DNA of 64,000 nucleotides, taken from contig NZ_CANDNU010000001.1 in NCBI RefSeq assembly GCF_947387495.1, positions 34,669-98,668 of the forward strand, written 5' to 3'. Under the pieces are notes generated by a model, which searched no databases, was not told where the DNA came from, and was given only the letters and a program-made list of their open reading frames with translations. The position numbers and the translations under genes are program-made. This document shows positions 28,467 to 36,621 of the stretch, piece after piece (positions within the stretch are counted from its first letter, which is position 1; each line of letters starts with the position of its first letter). The DNA is from Limosilactobacillus difficilis. Lineage in GTDB: Bacteria > Bacillota > Bacilli > Lactobacillales > Lactobacillaceae.

Positions 28467-29380
28467 TGGTGAACGGTCATCAAGAGCAAGCATATCAGGA
28501 ATTAATTCAAGACTTTGTCGACTACCTCCGGGCCGAGCGCGGTCTGGCCGACAACACCCGGCTGGCTTATCAGAGCGATTTGAAGCTAGCAGCCCATTTT
28601 TTTGCTCAGCGCGGCCTGCAAAATTGGCAAGCAGTGGATCGTTTTGCGGTTCTATCACTCCTGGCTCATTTGCAAAATCAAGGGCGGGCGCGACACAGTC
28701 TGAGCCGGTTAGTGAGTTCTCTACGCCAGTTTTATGCCTACCTTAATCGGCGACATTTGCTTGCGACGGATCCACTGGAATTGGTGACCCTACCGAAGAG
28801 CCAGCGCCAATTGCCGGCCGTGTTGACGGAAGCGGAAGTGGGGCAATTGCTGGCGGTGCCGAAGACCGACCAAAAGCTGGGCCTACGCGACCGGGCAATG
28901 TGGGAAGTGATGTACGCGACGGGCTTGCGAGTTAGCGAGCTGGTTAATTTAAGCCTTAATGAACTCCATTTGGAAGTCGGCTTGATACAACCCCGCGGCA
29001 AGGGTGATCGCGAGCGGATCATTCCGATCGGCCAAGTCGCCATCGATTGGCTGCAACGTTATCTTAAAGAGGTCCGTCCTCAGTTGCTGAAGAAACAACG
29101 ATCGCCTTATGTCTTTTTAAATGCGCATGGCCGGCAGTTGACCCGGCAAGGTGTTTGGAAAAACCTAAAAGCTGCGGTGCAAGCTGCCGGGATTGATAAG
29201 CCGGTGACTCCTCATACTCTGCGCCACAGCTTTGCCACGCACTTATTGGAACATGGTGCCGATCTGCGGGTGGTTCAGGAATTACTCGGTCATGCCGACA
29301 TTACGACGACGCAAATTTATACCCATGTGTCCCGTCAGCACTTGGCGGCCGTTTATAATCGTTATCATCCGCGGGCCTAG
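28466..29380 (+). CDS. xerD: Site-specific tyrosine recombinase XerD
   Basis: XerD works with XerC at dif to resolve chromosome dimers at cell division. The 304-residue protein has an N-terminal SAM-like core-binding domain and a complete catalytic set: Arg155 (TGLRVSEL), Lys179 (RGKGDRER), His250 and Arg253 (HTLRHS), His276 (LLGHAD) and the nucleophile Tyr285 (TQIYTHVS). The start ATG 28466 overlaps the cvfB stop by one base. It sits beside scpAB, linking dimer resolution with chromosome condensation genes. Confidence 0.95.
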   Translation: MVNGHQEQAYQELIQDFVDYLRAERGLADNTRLAYQSDLKLAAHFFAQRGLQNWQAVDRFAVLSLLAHLQNQGRARHSLSRLVSSLRQFYAYLNRRHLLATDPLELVTLPKSQRQLPAVLTEAEVGQLLAVPKTDQKLGLRDRAMWEVMYATGLRVSELVNLSLNELHLEVGLIQPRGKGDRERIIPIGQVAIDWLQRYLKEVRPQLLKKQRSPYVFLNAHGRQLTRQGVWKNLKAAVQAAGIDKPVTPHTLRHSFATHLLEHGADLRVVQELLGHADITTTQIYTHVSRQHLAAVYNRYHPRA

Positions 29381-29393
29381 AAAGGTTGATACA

Positions 29394-29753
29394 ATGCTAA
29401 AATCATACCGAAAAGACTACCAGAAAATTGTTATGGGAATCCTGTCCTTTGTCCCCCAGTTGCATGATGTGGAACGGGTCCGTGACGAGATAGCATGGTC
29501 ACTGCAGCAGGGCTACCACATCTACTTATGGCACAACGCTGATGAGGATCACTTTACCGGCGTAGCGATTATCCAGGAAGGCGATAACTACGTCCTGGTG
29601 CGCTGGCTTTCCTTTACTCCGAGCGAGCGGAGCGGCCGTAATGTCTACGGAATGCTGACGGCGATTGCCCAGTTGTTTCCCCGCAAGCGGGTCATGGGGA
29701 CCTTTAATACCCAACCGTTGATTACCAATTGGGAGCGCGAAACTGATGAATGA
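29394..29753 (+). CDS. ribT: RibT-like protein (GNAT-fold, riboflavin-associated)
   Basis: This 119-residue protein closely resembles Bacillus RibT, a GNAT-like protein encoded with riboflavin genes but of unproven reaction. Typical parts are the start MLKSYRKDYQKIVMGILSFV, the acceptor strand region LVRWLSFTP, and the helix after SERSGRNVYGML. The C-terminal half is short, so a complete acetyl-CoA site is doubtful. ATG 29394 follows AAAGGTTG; the longer in-frame opening at 29232 runs inside xerD. It overlaps scpA by eight bases. No riboflavin synthesis genes lie nearby, although ribU does. Confidence 0.82.
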   Translation: MLKSYRKDYQKIVMGILSFVPQLHDVERVRDEIAWSLQQGYHIYLWHNADEDHFTGVAIIQEGDNYVLVRWLSFTPSERSGRNVYGMLTAIAQLFPRKRVMGTFNTQPLITNWERETDE

Positions 29754-30528
29754 AGCAGCGATTAACCAGCACCCCTATCAGCCAACTTTGAAACTGGGGG
29801 ACTTTGAAGGGCCGCTGGACCTTCTCTTGCATTTAATTCGGGAAAACCAGATGCAGATTAGTGACATTCAAATTGAGCCAATTACTTCCCAGTACATGGC
29901 CTACTTAAAGAAAATGAAGAAGCACCGTTTGCAGATTGCTGGCGATTATTTTGTGATGGCAGCGACTTTGATGCGGATCAAGAGCGCGATGCTTCTCCCC
30001 AAGGCCCCGGTTGAGGTGGCGGATGACCAAGAAGAAGCCGATCCGCGGGCGGCGCTGGTGGAAAGTCTGATGGAATACCAGCGCTATAAAAAAGCGGCGG
30101 GCAAGCTCAAGGACAAGGAGCATTTGCGAGCGCGGGAGTACACTCGGGAAGCGATGACGGTGCCGGCGGGAATGGTCAGTGCTCATGTTGCACCGGGAGT
30201 GACGGTCGACCAGTTGAAAGCTGCCTTTGCTGACGTCCTCAAACGCCACGTCAGCGAGGAACCGCTACGGGGGACGGTCCAGGCCGAGAAGATCACGGTC
30301 GCTGAGCGACTGCTTTTTGTTCGCCAGCGCCTAGCCGACGGCCCCATGCGCTTTATCGATTTGTTCAGCGATCAGGCTTCACGGGAAAACCTGGTGACTA
30401 CTTTTTTAGCAATTCTCGATTTGGGAAAAGATGGTCAGGTGAAAATCTCGCAAGCCGGTCTTTTTGCGCCGCTGATTGTGGAATTAACGAAGAAGGGAAC
30501 CCAAAATGACGAATCTAGCGCAAATTGA
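29746..30528 (+). CDS. scpA: Segregation and condensation protein A
   Basis: ScpA is the kleisin that bridges SMC heads in the bacterial condensin. The 260-residue protein has the diagnostic N-terminal block LGDFEGPLDLLLHLI and the RIKSAMLLP helix, with a C-terminal winged-helix region (ERLLFVRQRL, VTTFLAILDL). It overlaps both ribT upstream and scpB downstream, so all three are translationally coupled. Confidence 0.96.
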   Translation: MNEAAINQHPYQPTLKLGDFEGPLDLLLHLIRENQMQISDIQIEPITSQYMAYLKKMKKHRLQIAGDYFVMAATLMRIKSAMLLPKAPVEVADDQEEADPRAALVESLMEYQRYKKAAGKLKDKEHLRAREYTREAMTVPAGMVSAHVAPGVTVDQLKAAFADVLKRHVSEEPLRGTVQAEKITVAERLLFVRQRLADGPMRFIDLFSDQASRENLVTTFLAILDLGKDGQVKISQAGLFAPLIVELTKKGTQNDESSAN

Positions 30529-31099
30529 AGCGTTGCTGTTTATCAGCGGGGATCAGGGAATCAGCCTGGGTGATTTAAGCCGGGTGACGGGCTTTATGAA
30601 GCCGGCCGTCCTGGAAATCTTGCAGCAGTTGGCTGACAAGTACGCCCAGGATCCGGATTGCGCCCTGGTTTTGCTGAACGCCGGCCAAACTTACCGGCTG
30701 GCGACAAAGCCCGACTTGGCGCCACTCATGAAACACTACTTTGAAGTGCCGTTGACGGTGCCATTGACCAACGCTCTGCTGGAAGTCTTGGCGATTGTCG
30801 CTTATAAGCAGCCACTGACCCGCATTGAAATTGACGATATCCGGGGCGTGCAGAGTTCTGGTTCCTTGCAGAAATTGACGGTCCGGGGACTCGTGAAAAC
30901 GGCTGGTCGGCTGGATGCTCCGGGGCGGCCCTTCCAGTACGTCACGACGGACAAGTTTTTGGACTACTTTGGCCTCCAGTCGCTGGCGGACTTACCGCCG
31001 TTGAGCAAGGAAGAACTGCCTGATAACCTGGCCGACTACGATAGTGATATTTTCTTGCAGGCCTTGAAGCGCCGGCAAAAACAACAAAAAGGGGACTGA
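30506..31099 (+). CDS. scpB: Segregation and condensation protein B
   Basis: ScpB dimers bind ScpA and stabilise the SMC complex. The 197-residue protein has two winged-helix domains; the second contains the signature ALLEVLAIVAYKQPLTRIEI and SSGSLQKL. It overlaps the end of scpA by 23 bases, and rluB follows directly. Confidence 0.95.
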   Translation: MTNLAQIEALLFISGDQGISLGDLSRVTGFMKPAVLEILQQLADKYAQDPDCALVLLNAGQTYRLATKPDLAPLMKHYFEVPLTVPLTNALLEVLAIVAYKQPLTRIEIDDIRGVQSSGSLQKLTVRGLVKTAGRLDAPGRPFQYVTTDKFLDYFGLQSLADLPPLSKEELPDNLADYDSDIFLQALKRRQKQQKGD

Positions 31100-31106
31100 C
31101 AAGTTG

Positions 31107-31829
31107 ATGAAAAAGGAACGATTACAAAAGGTGATGGCTGAGGCCGGGATCGCCTCCCGCCGCCAATCCGAAAAGATCATCGCGGCCGGCCGCGTCCAGG
31201 TCAACGGTCAGGTGGTGCGCCAGCAAGGCGTCAAGGTTGGCACTAGTGACGAAATCAGGGTTGACGGGGTGCCAATTGAAAAGGAACAGGCCGAGTACTA
31301 TCTGCTCGACAAGCCACGCGGGGTGATTTCTTCGGCTCACGATGACAAGGGTCGGCGGACGGTCGTAGATATTTTGCAAGAAGCCGGGGTTAGCGCGCGG
31401 ATCTATCCGATCGGACGCTTGGATTACGACACGACGGGAGCGCTTTTGCTGACGAACGATGGGGCCCTCGCCAATAAGCTGATGCACCCGCGCTTTGAGG
31501 TCGATAAGACTTACGTGGCCAAATTGAAGGGCATCATTTCCAACGAGGAAATGAAAACCATTCGTCAGGGAGTGGAAATTGACGGCCACCGGACCCAGGA
31601 GACGCACCCGCGCCTTGAAGCAGTCGATCACGATAAGCATACCTGTATCGTGCGGCTGACAATTCACGAAGGCCACTACCACGAAGTGAAGCGCATCTTT
31701 GCGGCTGTCGGGCACCCGGTGCTCAAGCTGCATCGGGAGCAATACGCCTTTTTGAATTTGCACGGCCTGACCCCGGGCCAGTTTCGCAAGTTGCGGACGG
31801 CAGAAGTAGACGCGCTTCGGCAACTCTAG
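31107..31829 (+). CDS. rluB: 23S rRNA pseudouridine synthase RluB family
   Basis: This enzyme converts a uridine of 23S rRNA (2605 by E. coli numbering for RluB) to pseudouridine. The 240-residue protein has an N-terminal S4 RNA-binding domain (about 1-60, ERLQKVMAEAGIASRR) and the catalytic aspartate in GRLDYDTTGALLLTNDG. TTG 31104 is also in frame directly before ATG 31107; the ATG is chosen as the usual codon. It ends the cvfB-rluB run. Confidence 0.93.
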   Translation: MKKERLQKVMAEAGIASRRQSEKIIAAGRVQVNGQVVRQQGVKVGTSDEIRVDGVPIEKEQAEYYLLDKPRGVISSAHDDKGRRTVVDILQEAGVSARIYPIGRLDYDTTGALLLTNDGALANKLMHPRFEVDKTYVAKLKGIISNEEMKTIRQGVEIDGHRTQETHPRLEAVDHDKHTCIVRLTIHEGHYHEVKRIFAAVGHPVLKLHREQYAFLNLHGLTPGQFRKLRTAEVDALRQL

Positions 31830-31846
31830 CTACTATGAGTTGAGTG

Positions 31847-31855
31847 TGTTATAAT
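31847..31855 (+). promoter_or_regulatory. Extended -10 promoter of ribU
   Basis: TGT directly precedes a perfect TATAAT (31850-31855). Transcription would start some 20 bases before the FMN aptamer. No standard -35 is apparent. Confidence 0.65.
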
Positions 31856-31879
31856 AAATTTGTAAATTTAAATTAGGAT

Positions 31880-31992
31880 TATCTTCAAGGCAGGGTGCAA
31901 TTCCCGACCGGCGGTGATAGCCCGCAACCCGCATTCGCGGTTGATTCGGTGAAATTCCGATGCCGACAGTACAGTCTGGTATGCAGAAGATT
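31880..31992 (+). ncRNA. FMN riboswitch (RFN element)
   Basis: The conserved RFN blocks appear in order: TTATCTTCAAGGCAGGGTG near 31879, ACCGGCGGTGATAGCCCGC near 31907, GATTCGGTGAAATTCCG near 31943, GCCGACAGTACAGTCTGGT near 31962, and the closing GCAGAAGAT near 31983. Flavin mononucleotide binding should favour the terminator at 32014-32046, lowering ribU expression when flavin is plentiful. Confidence 0.96.
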
Positions 31993-32013
31993 TTGTTTTA
32001 AACGAAACCCGAA

Positions 32014-32046
32014 AAGTCGCTGAAGATATTTCCAGCGGCTTTTTTC
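32014..32046 (+). terminator. FMN-riboswitch terminator
   Basis: AAGTCGCTG (32014-32022) pairs with CAGCGGCTT (32033-32041, one wobble), followed by T residues. It is the expression platform of the RFN element. Confidence 0.85.
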
Positions 32047-32084
32047 GTTTGACTTGAAGATAACCTCACTGAGGAGGTTATATG

Positions 32085-32666
32085 ATGGACAGTAAAAATG
32101 TTCGGATTAAGCGTTTGGCAATGTTGGCTTGTTTGGGTGCACTCGGATTTATCCTGATGCTCTTCGAGTTTCCGGTGATTCCAATTGCCCCTTATCTCAA
32201 GGTTGATTTTTCCGATGTACCGGTTCTACTCGGAACACTGATGTACGGACCCGCGATGGGAATTGGCGTCGCGGCAGTCAAAGCCATTTTGCACGCGGTG
32301 ATTTACGGGTTATCGCTTGGCACTTTATTAGGGAGTGGCAGTGATTTCCTTGCAGCACTGGCAATGCTGATTCCGTTTGCCCTGGTAATCAAGAGGACTG
32401 GGAGTGTTGATGCTAAACAAATGGCTAAAGGGCTGGCGTGGGGAACAATTATGATGACAATTGTGATGGCGTTGCTCAACTTGTTCGTGTTGACGCCACT
32501 CTATATGGCAATTTGGTCTTGGAAACCGACACTGCCGATTCCGCAACTAGTTTTGTTTGGGGTTGTTCCCTTCAACTTACTAAAGGGAATCATCGTCGGC
32601 ACGGTCTTTGTTATCCTGGCGGTTCATTTGCCGGCCCGGATTACCCAGAAATTTAAATTAAAGTAG
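32085..32666 (+). CDS. ribU: Riboflavin transporter RibU (ECF substrate-binding S component)
   Basis: RibU binds riboflavin and imports it with the shared ECF energising module encoded elsewhere. The 193-residue protein has about six membrane segments and the S-component hallmark PYLKVDFSDVPVLLGTLMYG. ATG 32085 is seven bases after GAGGAGG; the adjacent ATG 32082 is only four bases away, so the exact start is slightly uncertain. The FMN riboswitch directly upstream confirms the substrate class. Confidence 0.95.
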   Translation: MDSKNVRIKRLAMLACLGALGFILMLFEFPVIPIAPYLKVDFSDVPVLLGTLMYGPAMGIGVAAVKAILHAVIYGLSLGTLLGSGSDFLAALAMLIPFALVIKRTGSVDAKQMAKGLAWGTIMMTIVMALLNLFVLTPLYMAIWSWKPTLPIPQLVLFGVVPFNLLKGIIVGTVFVILAVHLPARITQKFKLK

Positions 32667-32672
32667 GGAGCT

Positions 32673-32700
32673 GACATGGCGGTTATTCGCCATGTCTTTT
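32673..32700 (+). terminator. Terminator after ribU
   Basis: Perfect nine-base arms GACATGGCG (32673-32681) and CGCCATGTC (32688-32696) are followed by TTTT. Confidence 0.8.
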
Positions 32701-32735
32701 ATAATATAGACATTGTGAAGAGGGGGTGACTGGGA

Positions 32736-33773
32736 ATGGATTACTTGTTGACACTTTTTGATGAGCAGCCACGTCATTATCGCGTTATCGAAGGGATTTT
32801 GCACGGGCGGCGAACAGTTGCAACTCTGTTCTGGGGCCAACAATATGGGCTTTTGGACTGGTTCAAAGCAATGCCACAATTGTCACGGGATGATTTTGAC
32901 CAGTTGCTCCAAAGTTACGCGATCCACAGCTTACTTTTGGTTGATGTTGAGCATTCGACTGCACGTTTGACCGCGAAAGGAATACAAAGGGTTCGCAAAA
33001 TCAGAGGGCAATTTTACCAGCCCCGGTTAGGAAAGTGGGCATGGGCAGGCGAAAATTCTGCCCTCCCGGTTCGGCTGTGGCTAGCAGTACAGGCATTGAG
33101 TCAGCTTGGTCATGGTGTCAGGCGTTACGTTCCTGTAACAAGTTCACCGGCTGAGTTGGCTTGTGTTCGGCAGTGGTTGCGGCAGCCTTTTCAGCAACTG
33201 CGCAAGACCAGTTATGAGGAACTGCAAAGCTGGGCTCATGATCTGGCACAAGTTGATTTGCGGTTAGCGACGCTTTTCATCTACCAGTTTCCCGGCTATC
33301 ACCAGGCCGGTTGGACTCAGTTGACGGCGGCTAAAAATTTGCAGCTGGAGAGCGAAGAATTACGATTGATGATTCGTGACCTGTGGATTGGCATTGGTCT
33401 GCACGTCCTTCAAGAACGCGGGCCCCTAGCTGATCTATGCCGGCCGCTCGTTAAAAAGTCACCGCTGAACCAGACAACCCAACAGACCCTCGATTACTTC
33501 CGAACGGGGATGGCGGTGAAAGCTATTGCTGCTCGTCGTCATTTGAAAGTGTCGACTATTCGTGAACATTTGTTGCAGGCCGCAATTTTGCTGCCGGATA
33601 GTGTCAACTTGCGTCGTCTTTTGGGTGACCAAACGCTTGCCCAACTAAGACAACGCTACCACGGGACGATAAACGACTGGCAATTTCAAGTCCCGACCGG
33701 CGAAGACAAAGCGACGGCATTCTTCGAATTTCGGGCGTACCAGATTTTAAAGAGTGAGGAAGAGCATGGTTAA
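32736..33773 (+). CDS. YpbB-like helix-turn-helix protein, recQ partner
   Basis: This 345-residue protein resembles Bacillus YpbB, encoded directly before the RecQ-type helicase. The only recognisable domain is a C-terminal helix-turn-helix (about residues 245-275, GMAVKAIAARRHLKVSTIRE) of the kind also found at the end of some RecQ proteins. The rest is helical with no motif I can name. It overlaps recQ by eight bases, which suggests the two act together in recombination or fork repair. Confidence 0.8.
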   Translation: MDYLLTLFDEQPRHYRVIEGILHGRRTVATLFWGQQYGLLDWFKAMPQLSRDDFDQLLQSYAIHSLLLVDVEHSTARLTAKGIQRVRKIRGQFYQPRLGKWAWAGENSALPVRLWLAVQALSQLGHGVRRYVPVTSSPAELACVRQWLRQPFQQLRKTSYEELQSWAHDLAQVDLRLATLFIYQFPGYHQAGWTQLTAAKNLQLESEELRLMIRDLWIGIGLHVLQERGPLADLCRPLVKKSPLNQTTQQTLDYFRTGMAVKAIAARRHLKVSTIREHLLQAAILLPDSVNLRRLLGDQTLAQLRQRYHGTINDWQFQVPTGEDKATAFFEFRAYQILKSEEEHG

Positions 33774-35202
33774 TGACGCAAAACTTCTGGCAACATTGCG
33801 ACAGCATTTCGGTTTTAATGCTTTTCGTCCAGGACAGTTAGCTACTTTGCGATCGATTATGGCCCAACAGGATACGCTGGCTATTTTACCGACGGGGGCG
33901 GGGAAAACGCTGCTTTACCAGCTACCCGCTTACCTGCTGAAGGGAACAATTATCGTTGTCTCACCCTTGCTCTCGTTGATGCAGGACCAGGAAAACCGTC
34001 TCCGCCTTCGCGGAGAAAAACGGGTCGTCGTTTTAAGCTCGTTGTTGACGATGAGTGAGCGGATCCATGTACTTACCCACTTGAATTCCTATCACTATAT
34101 CTTTGTTTCTCCTGAAATGCTTGCTCGGCAGGATGTGGAAGAGGGCTTAGCCCGGATGAAGCTAGCTTTGCTGGTGATTGATGAAGCCCACTGTATTTCC
34201 CAGTGGGGACCGGATTTTCGCCCGGAATATTTGCTCCTAGGTCGGGTGATTAGAAGTTTGGGTCATCCAACGACTTTGATGCTGACAGCGACCGCTTCCC
34301 GGCGGGTTGCTGATGATATCTGCCAAAAATTATCTCTAACGCATGTGACCCGGGTGGTGCGTTCTATTGACCGGCCGAATATCTTCCTGGCGGTAGAACA
34401 GTGTGATTCTCAAGACGAAAAGCAGGGCCAATTGCTGCGCTTGGTTAAAAAGTTTGACCGGAGTGGGGTGATTTATTTTTCCAGCCGCAAAATAGCCAGT
34501 GAGGTAGCCAATTTCCTGGCCAATCAAACAAAGCTCCGGGTGGCGGCTTACCATGCCGGCGTTGCTTCGATTGATCGTTACCGAATTCAACAGCAATTCA
34601 TGCAGGAGAAACTCGACGTCATTTGTGCGACCAGCGCCTTTGGGATGGGAATTGATAAAAACAATATTCGCTACGTGATTCATTATCATTTTCCGCCCTC
34701 TCTAACCAGCTATGTGCAGGAAATTGGCCGGGCCGGTAGAGACGGGAAGCAGTCTGCGGCGGTTTTGTTGTACAGCCCGGGGGATGAGCAGCTGGCACTG
34801 AATTTAAAAGCGGTCGAATTACCGTCGGTGGCGATGATGAATGCTTACCGCAAGCACCAGGTAGCGGCTAATGCGCTGGGCCGTAACGCTACCATCCTTA
34901 CTTTTTATTTGGACCACGGCTGGCAGCCTGAACGGATCGTGGCTTATTTTCAACAGCGCTGGCAGCTTGCCCAAAGGCAGGTGCAAGAGATGCTGGCTTA
35001 TATCCGCACTGGCCAGTGTAAGCGAGAATTTATGCTGACTGCTTTTGGGGAGCCGGGGAAAAAGCAGCCTGTCAATTGGTGCTGTTCGGCGGATCAAAAG
35101 GCCTGGCAAGAGGACCTGGTTTTGCCCGTCATTCAGCCGACGCGCTTCCCGGTGGAGAATGACTTCGATTGGCAAAAACGGTTGCGGCAACTCTTTTTTT
35201 AG
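33766..35202 (+). CDS. recQ: RecQ-family ATP-dependent DNA helicase
   Basis: This is a 3'-5' superfamily 2 helicase of 478 residues. Walker A is TGAGKT (43-48), the DEAH box is at 139-142 followed by CISQWGPDFRPEY, and motifs IV-VI include YHAGV, ATSAFGMGIDK and QEIGRAGRDG. The C-terminus is short: no HRDC domain is present, and the zinc-binding region keeps only Cys418 and a Cys439-Cys440 pair. A GTG at 33754 is in frame, but ATG 33766 has GAGGAAG at good distance. It corresponds to the short RecS-type helicases of Firmicutes. Confidence 0.93.
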   Translation: MVNDAKLLATLRQHFGFNAFRPGQLATLRSIMAQQDTLAILPTGAGKTLLYQLPAYLLKGTIIVVSPLLSLMQDQENRLRLRGEKRVVVLSSLLTMSERIHVLTHLNSYHYIFVSPEMLARQDVEEGLARMKLALLVIDEAHCISQWGPDFRPEYLLLGRVIRSLGHPTTLMLTATASRRVADDICQKLSLTHVTRVVRSIDRPNIFLAVEQCDSQDEKQGQLLRLVKKFDRSGVIYFSSRKIASEVANFLANQTKLRVAAYHAGVASIDRYRIQQQFMQEKLDVICATSAFGMGIDKNNIRYVIHYHFPPSLTSYVQEIGRAGRDGKQSAAVLLYSPGDEQLALNLKAVELPSVAMMNAYRKHQVAANALGRNATILTFYLDHGWQPERIVAYFQQRWQLAQRQVQEMLAYIRTGQCKREFMLTAFGEPGKKQPVNWCCSADQKAWQEDLVLPVIQPTRFPVENDFDWQKRLRQLFF

Positions 35203-35207
35203 GAGAG

Positions 35208-35237
35208 TGGACAGTCGCTATTTAAGTGCGCTACAAT
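35208..35237 (+). promoter_or_regulatory. Putative promoter of the LysM gene
   Basis: TGGACA (35208-35213) and TACAAT (35232-35237) are 18 bp apart, just after the recQ stop and about 35 bp ahead of the LysM gene. Confidence 0.4.
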
Positions 35238-35271
35238 TTAATTTAAATGTCTTCAGAGGAGGAATGAATTG

Positions 35272-35850
35272 ATGAGCGAACGACGCGAAGACCAGCACCG
35301 TGATGGTGATAAGCTGTGGGATAAAACGTTCACCGATGATCCTGATATCGGTTCTGATGGTCATCTATCACGCACTGAGCACCGTAAACGAGATTCGCAT
35401 AATTCGATGATTACGACCATACTCGTTTTGTTTATTATTATTTTGGCAGCTGCCCCGGTAGTTTTCTGGGTCCACCACCAACAGTCTTTTAACCACCCGG
35501 TCCGGACAGAAAAGGTGGCCAAGGCTAAAAACAGCTCGAGTTCGGCGAGTAAACGCCAGCATCATTCTCAAAGTCAGTCGGCAAAGCCCAATCATCATCG
35601 TCAAGCTAAGCAAAGCAGTTCAAGCCTAAGCTCGACCAATGGTCAGGCAGAAAGCAACAGTGGCAGTAGCGCCAATAGTTCGGTCAGTTCATCGAGCAAG
35701 TCCGGTGGCCAGTACACGACTGTTGAAGCCGGGCAGGGCATCTACCGGGTCGCTGTTAACAACGGCTTAACGGTTCAAGAATTAGCACGATTGAATAACA
35801 TTTCACCCTCAACGCCGCTCCATCCAGGTCAACGTCTGCGGGTCAAGTAA
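35272..35850 (+). CDS. Membrane-anchored LysM-domain protein (YpbE-like)
   Basis: This 192-residue protein has a charged cytoplasmic N-terminus (1-45), one membrane segment (about 47-66), a long serine-, glutamine- and histidine-rich linker (about 75-140) and a C-terminal LysM peptidoglycan-binding domain (YTTVEAGQGIYRVAVNNGLT to the end). It should therefore be anchored in the membrane with LysM reaching into the wall. A TTG at 35269 directly precedes ATG 35272; both fit AGAGGAGG. The position between recQ and cmk matches Bacillus ypbE. Confidence 0.85.
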   Translation: MSERREDQHRDGDKLWDKTFTDDPDIGSDGHLSRTEHRKRDSHNSMITTILVLFIIILAAAPVVFWVHHQQSFNHPVRTEKVAKAKNSSSSASKRQHHSQSQSAKPNHHRQAKQSSSSLSSTNGQAESNSGSSANSSVSSSSKSGGQYTTVEAGQGIYRVAVNNGLTVQELARLNNISPSTPLHPGQRLRVK

Positions 35851-35864
35851 AGGAGTTTTTAATT

Positions 35865-36542
35865 TTGGTAAAAAAAATCCAAGTTGCTATCGACGGTCCG
35901 GCCTCTTCCGGGAAAAGTACCGTTGCAAAGTTGTTGGCAAAGCGGTTTAATTACGTCTATTGTGACACGGGAGCGATGTATCGTTCAGTAACTCTGACGG
36001 CGCTGCGGCGTCATGTCGACCTCAGTGATCAAGATGCTGTAATTGAAATTGCTAAGGAGATTTCAATTACTTTCCAACCCGCCGAGGACAATCAGCGGGT
36101 GTTTGTCGATGGGCAGGAAGTGACCCGGGATATCCGAAGTGGGGAAGTCAGTGCTAATGTTTCAGCGGTGGCGGCGATTCCGGCTGTTCGAGCTCAAATG
36201 ACAAATCAGCAACGACAAATTGCTTGCCACGGTGGCATTGTGATGGACGGTCGTGATATTGGGACGACGGTTCTGCCGGATGCTGAAGTGAAGATCTTTC
36301 TGGTTGCAAGCGCTCATGAACGGGCAGCCCGGCGCTACAAAGAAAATGTGGCCAAAGGTATCCCGACAGCCAGTCTTGCGGAAATTGAAAAAGCAATTCA
36401 GTTGCGTGACCAGAAGGATTCCACGAGAGCGGTTTCGCCATTGCGGCAGGCTGCCGACGCAATCCGCATTGATACGACCAAAATGTCAATCGACGAGGTT
36501 TGCGATTCAATTGTTCGAATTATCAAAAAAGCTTTGGCTTAA
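35865..36542 (+). CDS. cmk: Cytidylate kinase
   Basis: CMP/dCMP kinase recycles cytidylate to the diphosphate. The 225-residue protein has the P-loop DGPASSGKSTVAK, the DTGAMYRS substrate block and MDGRDIGTTVLPDA. The start is TTG at 35865, nine bases after AAAGGAG; no better codon lies nearby and the protein begins VKKIQVAIDGPASS in register with the family. The cmk-rpsA-der order is conserved in Firmicutes. Confidence 0.95.
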   Translation: MVKKIQVAIDGPASSGKSTVAKLLAKRFNYVYCDTGAMYRSVTLTALRRHVDLSDQDAVIEIAKEISITFQPAEDNQRVFVDGQEVTRDIRSGEVSANVSAVAAIPAVRAQMTNQQRQIACHGGIVMDGRDIGTTVLPDAEVKIFLVASAHERAARRYKENVAKGIPTASLAEIEKAIQLRDQKDSTRAVSPLRQAADAIRIDTTKMSIDEVCDSIVRIIKKALA

Positions 36543-36555
36543 ATTGAATTTATTG

Positions 36556-36585
36556 TTGGCAATAAATACTTTTTTCTGGTAGACT
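36556..36585 (+). promoter_or_regulatory. rpsA promoter
   Basis: TTGGCA (36556-36561) and TAGACT (36580-36585) are 18 bp apart, with TGG extending the -10. It allows rpsA expression independent of cmk. Confidence 0.6.
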
Positions 36586-36621
36586 ATGAGTCAGAGTTGT
36601 GTTGCAAGGAGGATTTTTTTA

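Noticed and set aside
31122-31823. A 233-codon open frame antisense to rluB
   Set aside because: It is a shadow of the rluB coding frame; the composition is unlike a real protein and the start lacks a ribosome binding site.
35500-35700. Serine/glutamine/histidine-rich stretch as a possible repeat protein or array
   Set aside because: It is low-complexity linker between the membrane segment and the LysM domain, without a regular repeat unit.
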